A stretch of DNA of 64,000 bases from Solirubrobacter deserti (GTDB lineage Bacteria; Actinomycetota; Thermoleophilia; Solirubrobacterales; Solirubrobacteraceae), in assembly GCF_003344625.1 (NCBI RefSeq), contig NZ_QPKJ02000001.1, positions 1,240,001 through 1,304,000 on the forward strand. The letters are read 5' to 3'. The translations under genes and the position numbers were made by a program. Below the pieces are notes generated by a model. That model searched no databases and was not told where the DNA came from. It worked only from the letters and a program-made list of their open reading frames with translations. Positions within the stretch are counted from its first letter, which is position 1. Every line of letters begins with the position of its first letter. Shown here piece by piece: positions 33,027-39,958 of the stretch.

Positions 33027-35261
33027 CTACGGGTTCGTCGTGCTCAACGTGAACGTCAGCGTCTTGCTGTACGTGCCCGTGCGGAGCGCGTCGTTGGCGC
33101 CGATCGCCTGCTTGAAGGTGATCGTCGGCTTGTCGTTGGACACCGGGCCGGTGTAGGTCTTCACGGTGCCGAGGCCCTGGAGGGGCTGCGGCAGCACGAA
33201 GGAGCCGTTGACCAGATGCCCCTTGTTGGTCGTGCTCGGGTCGGTGACCGAGAGGGTCGCGTCGCCGGCGGTGGAGGTCACGGTCGGCGTCGTGGTCGCC
33301 GTGTACTCCTGCGCCACGCCCGGGACGAACGGCGCGAACGACGCCGCCGTGCCCATCTCGAGCGACAGCGTCGCCCCGACGGAACCGCCCACGGTGCCCG
33401 TCGTCTCGGCCGTCACGGTGTAGTTGACGGTCTTGGTCGACGTATTGCCGGCCTTGTCGGTCGCGGTCACCGTGTACGACGCCGGCCCGAAGGTCGACGT
33501 GTTGAGGTTGGTCACGCTCGCGATGCAGGACTCGACGCCCGAGTCGGCGTCCGTGCACGTGAACTGCGGCGCTTGCGTGGAGCCCTGCTTGTAACCCTTG
33601 CCCTCATCGGTCGACGTGATCGTCGGGCCCTGGAGGTCCTGGGCGACGCCGCCGATCTGCGTCTGCGGGTTCGACAGGTCCGGCGTGCGGACCCGGCGCA
33701 TCGAGTCGTGGTCGAGGTTCCAGATCAACAGACCGCGACGGATGTCGGACTCGTAGATGCGGCCGTTGTAGTAGTGCGTGGACCAGTTGCCGGACGTCGG
33801 CCAGGTGTTGGTCGCCTCAGGCGTGTACTCGCTCGGGTCGGCGTACGCGATCTGCTGCGGGGCCTGCACGTTCGTGAAGTCGAACACCGAGATGCCCATC
33901 TCGTAGTTGCCCGAGACCGCGTAGTAGCCCTTGTACGTCGGCACGACGTTGAAGTTGTGCCACGTGCAGTTCTCGGTCGCGGACTGCGGGCGCGGCTGGA
34001 CGAACGTGCCCAGCGTCTCGCCGTTGGCCGAGTTCAGGAAGAACAGCGAGCGGTCGACGACGCTGTCCGTCGCCTCGCACGCGGCGCCGGTGCCGCCGCC
34101 CGGCTCATGGCCGAAGATCAGCACCTTGCCGTCGTAGGTGAACGAGCCGGAGTGGCCGATGCCGACGCCGGTGATGACCTTCGTCCACGCCACGGTCGGG
34201 TTCGCCACGCCGCCCGGGCTCTCGACCGTGCCGGCCGCGTCCGGGGCCTTGCTCATGTCGAACTTGTACATCGTCAGGCCGTTGCCGCCGGCGCACATCG
34301 CGTAGCCGATGCTCGAGCCGTCGACGCCCATCAGCACGTTGTTGTCGTGGCAGGACTGGCCGTTGCCGGTCGTCGGGTTCCGGCCGCGCTCGTTGTACGC
34401 GTGGTTGACGAACTTCGCGTCCATCAGGTCGTTCTGGTTGATGCGGACGATGTCGATGCCCGGGCACGCAGCGCCCGAGCCGCCGACGTACAGCCACAGG
34501 ACGCCACGCGCGTCATCCGGCACGCCCGTCGCGGTGTGGGCGCCGCAGCCGATCGCCGGCGCGCCCTCCTCGTTGCCGGTGGCCGCCATCCGAACCTGAC
34601 GCCTGAACTGCGGGTTCTTCGGGTCCGAGATGTCCCAGATGTGGATGCCCTCGAAGCCGGCGCCGACCGCGCGGCCCTCGCACGTCGCGTTCGCGTTCGC
34701 GTTCGTGGAGTTCGGGGAGTCCCACGTGCGCACGAGGATGTTGCCGTGCACGACCACGTCGCCCTGGCCGGACGTGTGGCGGCAGTTTTCGGTGTTCCAC
34801 ACCTGCTCGGGCTTGGTGGGATCGGTGATGTCGATCACGCGGAACCCGCTCCAGTGGCCCTGGAACGCGTAGTTGCCCTTGAAGGCGATGTCCGAGTTGA
34901 TGTCCGGGAGGCTCGTCATGGGGTGCCGCGGGGGCACGCGCGCCGAGTAGCCCAGCGGCGTCAGGTTCTCGCTCTTGGCGTAGGTCGCCGTCTCGGCGAC
35001 CGGGTCGCCCGGCGCGACGGCGCTGCGCGCCTTGGCCGCGCTCAGCGACTCCGTGATCGGTGCGCAGTCGGCGTCGTTGCTCTGCGGCGGGATCGAGCCG
35101 GCCCAGGCCGTCCCGGTGTTGTTCGCCGTCAGGAAGGTGGCGTTGGACAGCGTCCACGCTTCCGTGCACGGGTGCGCGAGCGCGGACGACGGGGCCAGCG
35201 CCCCTACCGCGAGCGTCGCGCCTACTCCCGCTAAACCGGCGAGGCTCCTCTTCAAACGCAT
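33027..35261 (-). CDS. Secreted LVIVD-repeat protein (first paralogue) with a shared C-terminal domain
   Basis: 744 residues from the ATG at 35261, which has a good GAGAGGGG Shine-Dalgarno. Signal peptide LAVGALAPSSALAHP. The body is made of LVIVD-type beta-propeller repeats (FRVIDITDPTKPEQV, IHIWDISDPKNPQFR, ISVFDFTNVQAPQQ). An Ig-like insert follows (YTVTATDKAGNTSTKT), then the shared C-terminal domain ending in TLTFTLSTTNP. LVIVD repeats are found on cell-surface proteins of unknown function. It is the tandem paralogue of the gene at 35376-37709, including its leader. Confidence 0.82.
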   Translation of the reverse strand: MRLKRSLAGLAGVGATLAVGALAPSSALAHPCTEAWTLSNATFLTANNTGTAWAGSIPPQSNDADCAPITESLSAAKARSAVAPGDPVAETATYAKSENLTPLGYSARVPPRHPMTSLPDINSDIAFKGNYAFQGHWSGFRVIDITDPTKPEQVWNTENCRHTSGQGDVVVHGNILVRTWDSPNSTNANANATCEGRAVGAGFEGIHIWDISDPKNPQFRRQVRMAATGNEEGAPAIGCGAHTATGVPDDARGVLWLYVGGSGAACPGIDIVRINQNDLMDAKFVNHAYNERGRNPTTGNGQSCHDNNVLMGVDGSSIGYAMCAGGNGLTMYKFDMSKAPDAAGTVESPGGVANPTVAWTKVITGVGIGHSGSFTYDGKVLIFGHEPGGGTGAACEATDSVVDRSLFFLNSANGETLGTFVQPRPQSATENCTWHNFNVVPTYKGYYAVSGNYEMGISVFDFTNVQAPQQIAYADPSEYTPEATNTWPTSGNWSTHYYNGRIYESDIRRGLLIWNLDHDSMRRVRTPDLSNPQTQIGGVAQDLQGPTITSTDEGKGYKQGSTQAPQFTCTDADSGVESCIASVTNLNTSTFGPASYTVTATDKAGNTSTKTVNYTVTAETTGTVGGSVGATLSLEMGTAASFAPFVPGVAQEYTATTTPTVTSTAGDATLSVTDPSTTNKGHLVNGSFVLPQPLQGLGTVKTYTGPVSNDKPTITFKQAIGANDALRTGTYSKTLTFTLSTTNP

Positions 35262-35280
35262 TGCACCCCTCTCGTCAAGC

Positions 35281-35312
35281 GGTCCCCTCATGGACCATGC
35301 GAGAAAGCTATC
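35281..35312 (-). promoter_or_regulatory. Promoter and leader hairpin of the first LVIVD gene
   Basis: On the minus strand GATAGC (-10-like, 35312-35307) is followed by a leader with the hairpin GGTCC-ATGAGG-GGACC and then GAGAGGGG before the ATG. The same block precedes the second LVIVD gene at 37727-37759. Confidence 0.4.
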
Positions 35313-35335
35313 CGCGTTATGAGCGTGAGATGAAG

Positions 35336-35369
35336 GAGCGGGGCGTGGAGGTTTCTCCACGCCCCGCTC
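35336..35369 (-). terminator. Strong terminator hairpin behind the second LVIVD gene
   Basis: A perfect 15-bp stem (35336-35350 with 35355-35369) closes on a 4-nt loop, starting 6 nt past the stop codon. No U tract. Confidence 0.65.
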
Positions 35370-35375
35370 ACATCG

Positions 35376-37709
35376 TTACGGCGTGGTGGTGCTCAGGTTG
35401 AACGTGAGCGTCTTGCCGTAGGTGCCGGCCTGCAGCGCGTCGTTGTTGGCGGAGATCGCCTGCTTGAAGTGCAGGTTGGCCGAGCGGTTCGCCACCGGCG
35501 TCGCGTAGGACAGGATCGGCGTCGGGTTGCTCGCGCCACCGACGTTGCCGCCCGCGAGGGCGGTCGCGCCGTTGCTGCCGCTGGTAGTGAGGAAGACCTG
35601 CAGCGGCGAGGACAGCGCGCGCGTGCCGTTCATCAGACGGCCGGTGGCCGTCGTCGCGGCGTCATAGATGCTCAGCGTCATGTCGGACCCCGTCGAGGTG
35701 ATCGTCGCGTTGACGTTCGCCTCGTAGGTCTTGGTGAGACCCGGCGTGAGCGGGCCGAACAGCACCGAGCCCGGCAGCGACAGGCTCATGATCGACTCGA
35801 CCGTGCCGCCGTTGACCTGCACGGGGACGTCGATGCTGTTGACCTTGTAGGCCACCGACTTGGTGAAGATGTTGCCCGACTTGTCGGTGGCCGTGACGGT
35901 GAACGTCTTGGTCCCGAGCTTGGTGTCGATCGCGGCGCCGTCGTCGACGGTGCCGACGCAGGACTCGATGCCCGTCGCGTCCGCGCAGTCGAAGTCGGCC
36001 ATCATCGCCGTGCCGGCCTTGTAGGCGGCGCCCTCGCCCGGGGTGCGGACGTTGATCGTCGGCATCTCCGCGTCAGGCGCGTACGAACCGATCTGCGTCT
36101 GCGGGTTCGACTGGGCGAACGTGTTGAACTGCTTCAGGTGCGCGTTGGCCTGCGTGGCCGTGGCGTCGCTGCCCAGGTTGAGCTGCCAGGACAGGACACC
36201 GCGCTTGATGTCGGACTGGTAGATCGTCCCGTTGTGCCAGTAGGTCGACCAGTCGCCGCCGAGGATGATCTCGGTGGTGGGTGGCGTGGTCTGCAGGACC
36301 GGCGGGTCGGCGTAGGCGAGCTCCTTCGGGGCGGCCGGGTTCGAGAAGTCGAACACGGAGATGCCGGACTGGTAGGAGCCGACGGTCGCGTAGTAACCGG
36401 CCTTGGTCGGCACGACGTTGAAGTTGTGCCAGGTGCAGTTCTCACGCGAGCCCTGCGGGCGCGGGTGCAGCATCTCGCCCGTCGTCTTGCCCGTGAGCGG
36501 ATCCAGGAAGTACAGGGTGCGCTCGACCGGCAGGCTCGTGGCCTGGCAGCGCGCCGCCGAGCCGCCGCCCGGCTCGTGGCCGTAGATCAGGTGCTTGCCG
36601 TCGTAGGTGAACGAGCCGGAGTGGCCCGTCGTGACACCCGGCATCTGCTGCGTCCAGAGCTGGATCGGCTTCTCGACCGAGCCCTCCTCCTCGACCGGCT
36701 TGGTGAGGTCGAACTTGAACATGGCGAGGCCGTTGCCGCCCGCGCACATGGCGTAGGAGGTCGTGGTGCCGCCGACGTTCAGGAGCACGTTGTTGTCGTG
36801 GCAGGAGTTGTTGCCCACGCGCTCGACGCCCGTCTTGGCGTCGATGCCCTCGTTGGAGGCGCGACCGATGATGTCGATCTGCTTCGGGTCCGAGATCTTG
36901 ATCTTGAAGATGTCGATGCCCTCGCAGCTGCCGCTCGAGCCACCGTTGTAGATGTAGAGCGCGTCACGCGTCGGATCCGGAACGGCCGTCGCGGTGTGCG
37001 AGCCGCAGCCCTGGTTGCGCAGCACGCTGCCCTCGGGCATGCCGGTCCCCGCGAAGCGCAGCGAGCGAACGTACTCCGGCTTGGTCGGATCCTTGATGTT
37101 GAAGACGTGGATGCCCTCGAAGTTCGCGCCCACGGCCTCGCCGCCGCACATCGGGTTCGAGTGGTTCGGCGAGTCCCACGAGCGGACCAGGATGTCGCCG
37201 TAGACGACGACGTCGCCCTGGCCGACGGGGCAGCCGTCGTAGTTGACGAGCTCGACCGGGTTCTTCTTGTCGGTGAAGTCGAGGATGCGGAAGCCCGCGT
37301 ACGTGCCGGCGATGACCAGGTTGTCCTTGAACGCCAGATCCGAGTTGTAGACACCGGCGCTGGTACCGGTGTACGGGACGTCGCGGCGGCTGTAGCCGAG
37401 CGGCGACAGGTTCTTGATGGCCCAGTTGGAGACGATCGGCCCGGGATCCTCGCCCACCGCCGACGTCGCGACGGCCGAGGTCTCATACAGGTAGGAGTTC
37501 AGGTCCTCGGCGCACTCGTGGTCGAGGTTCTCGAACGCCGGCAGCGCCCCGGCCCAGTTCCCGCCGGTGTGGAGCGAAAGCGACTTGCCCATGGCCGCTT
37601 CGGTCTCGGAAATACACGGATGCGCCATCGCTGCCGACGGCGCCAGAGCACCGACCAACAGCATCGCGCCTACCCCCGCCGCGCTGGCGAGGCCCCTCTT
37701 AAAACGCAT
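35376..37709 (-). CDS. Secreted LVIVD-repeat protein (second paralogue) with a diverged shared C-terminal domain
   Basis: 777 residues. Signal peptide MLLVGALAPSAAMAHP. LVIVD propeller repeats (FRILDFTDKKNPVELV, IHVFNIKDPTKPEYV, ISVFDFSNPAAPKELA) and conserved blocks CAGGNGLAMFKFD, GHSGSFTYDGKHLIYGHEPG and ENCTWHNFNVVPT are shared with the first paralogue, so this is a tandem duplication. The C-terminal domain is longer and more diverged but still ends in KTLTFNLSTTTP. Same leader and Shine-Dalgarno as its neighbour. Surface-located by inference; function unknown. Confidence 0.82.
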   Translation of the reverse strand: MRFKRGLASAAGVGAMLLVGALAPSAAMAHPCISETEAAMGKSLSLHTGGNWAGALPAFENLDHECAEDLNSYLYETSAVATSAVGEDPGPIVSNWAIKNLSPLGYSRRDVPYTGTSAGVYNSDLAFKDNLVIAGTYAGFRILDFTDKKNPVELVNYDGCPVGQGDVVVYGDILVRSWDSPNHSNPMCGGEAVGANFEGIHVFNIKDPTKPEYVRSLRFAGTGMPEGSVLRNQGCGSHTATAVPDPTRDALYIYNGGSSGSCEGIDIFKIKISDPKQIDIIGRASNEGIDAKTGVERVGNNSCHDNNVLLNVGGTTTSYAMCAGGNGLAMFKFDLTKPVEEEGSVEKPIQLWTQQMPGVTTGHSGSFTYDGKHLIYGHEPGGGSAARCQATSLPVERTLYFLDPLTGKTTGEMLHPRPQGSRENCTWHNFNVVPTKAGYYATVGSYQSGISVFDFSNPAAPKELAYADPPVLQTTPPTTEIILGGDWSTYWHNGTIYQSDIKRGVLSWQLNLGSDATATQANAHLKQFNTFAQSNPQTQIGSYAPDAEMPTINVRTPGEGAAYKAGTAMMADFDCADATGIESCVGTVDDGAAIDTKLGTKTFTVTATDKSGNIFTKSVAYKVNSIDVPVQVNGGTVESIMSLSLPGSVLFGPLTPGLTKTYEANVNATITSTGSDMTLSIYDAATTATGRLMNGTRALSSPLQVFLTTSGSNGATALAGGNVGGASNPTPILSYATPVANRSANLHFKQAISANNDALQAGTYGKTLTFNLSTTTP

Positions 37710-37726
37710 TGCACCCCTCTCGTAAC

Positions 37727-37759
37727 GGTCCCCTCATGGACCCTCCTCGGGACGCTATA
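37727..37759 (-). promoter_or_regulatory. Promoter and leader hairpin of the second LVIVD gene
   Basis: TATAGC (-10-like, 37759-37754) is followed by the GGTCC-ATGAGG-GGACC hairpin, matching the leader of the paralogue at 35281-35312. Confidence 0.4.
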
Positions 37760-37833
37760 CGGGTTATGAGGTCTTAAAGAAGCGGGCGAGCGTGGACTTC
37801 CCTCAACATCCCGCCCGCCATACTCCGCGCGAG

Positions 37834-39252
37834 ATGACCCGATCTGACGGCGCTACCACACCCGACGACCACGTGATCGTGCTGTTCGGCGCGCTCGGCG
37901 ACCTCTCTCGCCGCAAGCTGCTGCCGGGCCTGTTCCACCTCGACCGCGCCGGGTTGATGCCGGAGCGCTACCGGATCATCGGGACCTCGCGCAAGGGCGG
38001 GTCCGTGGAGGACTTCCGCAAGGTCGCGCAGACGGCGATCGGCAAGGCCGCGACCGGCGAGGTGTGGGACCGCTTCTCCTCCCGCCTAGCTTTCAGCGCC
38101 TTCAACGCGGACGATCCGAAGCCGCTCGTGGAGGCGGTCGCCGAAGCCGAGAAGGACCTCGACGAGCCGCGCCGGCTGCACTACCTGTCGGTGCCCCCGG
38201 GCGCGTTCGGCGCCACGGTCAAGGCGCTCGGCGACGCCGGCCTCGATACGCGCGCGCGGGTCGTGCTCGAGAAGCCGTTCGGCGTCGACCTGGACACCGC
38301 GGTCGAGCTCAACGGGCTCGTGCACTCCGTCTTTCCCGAGCACCGGGTGTTCCGGATCGACCACTTCCTCGGCCGCGAGGCCGTGCAGAACCTGCTGGCG
38401 CTGCGGTTCGCGAACGGGATGTTCGAGCCGATCTGGAACCGCGACCACATCGACCACGTGCAGATCGACGTGCCGGAGACGCTGTCGATCGAGGACCGGG
38501 CCGGGTTCTACGAGGGCACCGGTGCGTACCGGGACATGGTGGTCACCCACCTCTTCCACGTGCTGGGCTTCGTCGCGATGGAGCCGCCGACCGCGCTGGA
38601 CGGCCGCTCGATCATCGAGGAGAGCGGCAAGGTGTTCCGCTCGATGCGGCCGATCGATCCCGCCAGCGTGATCCGCGGGCAGTACGCCGGCTACCGCGAC
38701 GCGGAGGGCGTGGACCCGAACTCGCAGACCGAGACGTTCATCGCCATGCGGGCGGAGATCGACAACTGGCGCTGGACGGGCGTGCCGTTCTTCCTGCGCA
38801 CCGGCAAGTCGATGGGCGAGTCCAAGCGGCTGATCACGATCGCGTTCCGCGAGCCGCCGCGCAAGATGTTCCGCGACGTGAAGGCGTTCGTGGAGGACTA
38901 CGGGCCCGACCACATCTCGTTCGACTTCGGCGACCCGGGCGGCATCACGACCTCGTTCCTGGCCAAGGTCCCGGGCCCGCGCATGCGGCTCGGCCAGGCG
39001 CAGATGAAGTTCTCCTACGAGGGCTCCTTCAACACGGCCGGGCTCGAGGCTTACGAGCGCCTGCTCTACGACGCCATGCTCGGCGACCGCACGCTGTTCA
39101 CCGACTCGGACGGCATCGAGGACCTGTGGGCGGCGTCCTCGGCGCTGCTCGAGGACCCGCCGCCGCTGCACCGCTACGCGCCGGGCAGCTACGGCCCGCA
39201 GAAGATGCACGAGCTGATCGCGCCGCGGCGCTGGTGGCTGCCCGTCACCTGA
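37834..39252 (+). CDS. zwf: Glucose-6-phosphate 1-dehydrogenase
   Basis: 472 residues from the ATG at 37834; a GTG at 37792 would add 14. NADP-binding start VIVLFGALGDLSRRKLLPG, substrate-site RIDHFLGREAVQNLLALRFA (RIDHFLGR in place of the usual RIDHYLGK), and later WTGVPFFLRTGKSM. It oxidises glucose 6-phosphate to 6-phosphogluconolactone, making NADPH. It stands alone, without the usual tal-opcA-pgl neighbours, so it may be a second copy. The conserved lysine region carries conservative changes only. Confidence 0.88.
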   Translation: MTRSDGATTPDDHVIVLFGALGDLSRRKLLPGLFHLDRAGLMPERYRIIGTSRKGGSVEDFRKVAQTAIGKAATGEVWDRFSSRLAFSAFNADDPKPLVEAVAEAEKDLDEPRRLHYLSVPPGAFGATVKALGDAGLDTRARVVLEKPFGVDLDTAVELNGLVHSVFPEHRVFRIDHFLGREAVQNLLALRFANGMFEPIWNRDHIDHVQIDVPETLSIEDRAGFYEGTGAYRDMVVTHLFHVLGFVAMEPPTALDGRSIIEESGKVFRSMRPIDPASVIRGQYAGYRDAEGVDPNSQTETFIAMRAEIDNWRWTGVPFFLRTGKSMGESKRLITIAFREPPRKMFRDVKAFVEDYGPDHISFDFGDPGGITTSFLAKVPGPRMRLGQAQMKFSYEGSFNTAGLEAYERLLYDAMLGDRTLFTDSDGIEDLWAASSALLEDPPPLHRYAPGSYGPQKMHELIAPRRWWLPVT

Positions 39253-39260
39253 CGTCCGGC

Positions 39261-39290
39261 TCGACAGGCAAGTAGCGACTTGCCTATAGT
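39261..39290 (+). promoter_or_regulatory. Promoter and ArsR-type operator
   Basis: TCGACA (39261-39266), an 18-nt spacer and TATAGT (39285-39290) form a good promoter. Within the spacer lies the palindrome AGGCAAGT-AGCG-ACTTGCCT (39266-39285), a likely autoregulatory operator. Predicted transcription start is 39297. Confidence 0.65.
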
Positions 39291-39296
39291 GGGCGC

Positions 39297-39569
39297 ATCA
39301 CGGACGTCTTCCATGCGCTGTCCGCGCCGGCCCGCCGGGCGATCCTCGACGCGCTGACCGATCGCGACGGTCAGACGCTGTTCGAGCTGTGCTCGCGGCT
39401 GGTCGCGGACGGGCACAGCATGTCCCGCCAGGCCGTCTCCCAGCACCTCGACGTGCTCGAGCGGGCCGGCCTGGTCAAGACGCGCAGGGACGGCCGGTTC
39501 AAGTTCCACCACCTCGACACCGCACCGCTGGACGAGATCGTCCGGCGCTGGAAGGAGCCGCCCCGATGA
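39297..39569 (+). CDS. ArsR family helix-turn-helix regulator with an ATC in the start position
   Basis: 90 residues if the ATC at 39297 initiates: [M]TDVFHALSAPARRAILD, HSMSRQAVSQHLDVLERAGL, then VKTRRDGRFKFHHLDTAPL. This is a complete ArsR winged helix of the type paired with VOC or AHSA1 genes. No in-frame ATG, GTG or TTG lies between the upstream TAG and the recognition region. The ATC is exactly where the family Met stands and 6 nt behind TATAGT, so it would be a leaderless ATC start. It overlaps the VOC gene by 4 nt. It probably senses a small molecule or stress and represses itself and the VOC gene. Confidence 0.72.
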   Translation: MTDVFHALSAPARRAILDALTDRDGQTLFELCSRLVADGHSMSRQAVSQHLDVLERAGLVKTRRDGRFKFHHLDTAPLDEIVRRWKEPPR

Positions 39570-39958
39570 GGATCGCCGTCACGAGCATCTTTGTGGACGA
39601 CCAGGAGAAGGCGCTGGCGTTCTACACCGAGACGCTGGGCTTCGTGAAGAAGACCGAGTTCCCGGCCGGCGAGTTCCGCTGGCTGACCGTCGTGTCGTCC
39701 GAGGCGCCGGACGGCGTTCAGCTCTCGCTCGAGCCGGACGAGCACCCGGCGGCGAAGACGTTCAAGACCGCGTTGCTCGAGGACGGCATCCCGTACCTGA
39801 GCTTCGCGGTCGACGACGTGCACGCCGAGCACGAACGGCTGTCCGCGCTCGGCGTCACCTTCACCCAGCCCCCGACCGAGATGGGTCCCGTCACGACCGC
39901 CGTCCTGGACGACACGTGCGGGAACCTCATCCAGATCGCGAGCCTGCCTACGGGTTAG
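39566..39958 (+). CDS. VOC (glyoxalase/bleomycin-resistance fold) protein
   Basis: 130 residues with the VOC beta-alpha-beta fold: ITSIFVDD-type N-terminal strand (here VTSIFVDDQEKALAFYTETL), LTVVSSEAPDGVQLSLEPDE and AVLDDTCGNLIQIASL, with a metal-binding-type glutamate in the second repeat. Members are lyases, dioxygenases or drug-binding proteins. Translated by overlap with the ArsR gene, so regulation is shared. The 3' end overlaps the carboxypeptidase gene by 11 nt. Confidence 0.82.
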   Translation: MRIAVTSIFVDDQEKALAFYTETLGFVKKTEFPAGEFRWLTVVSSEAPDGVQLSLEPDEHPAAKTFKTALLEDGIPYLSFAVDDVHAEHERLSALGVTFTQPPTEMGPVTTAVLDDTCGNLIQIASLPTG

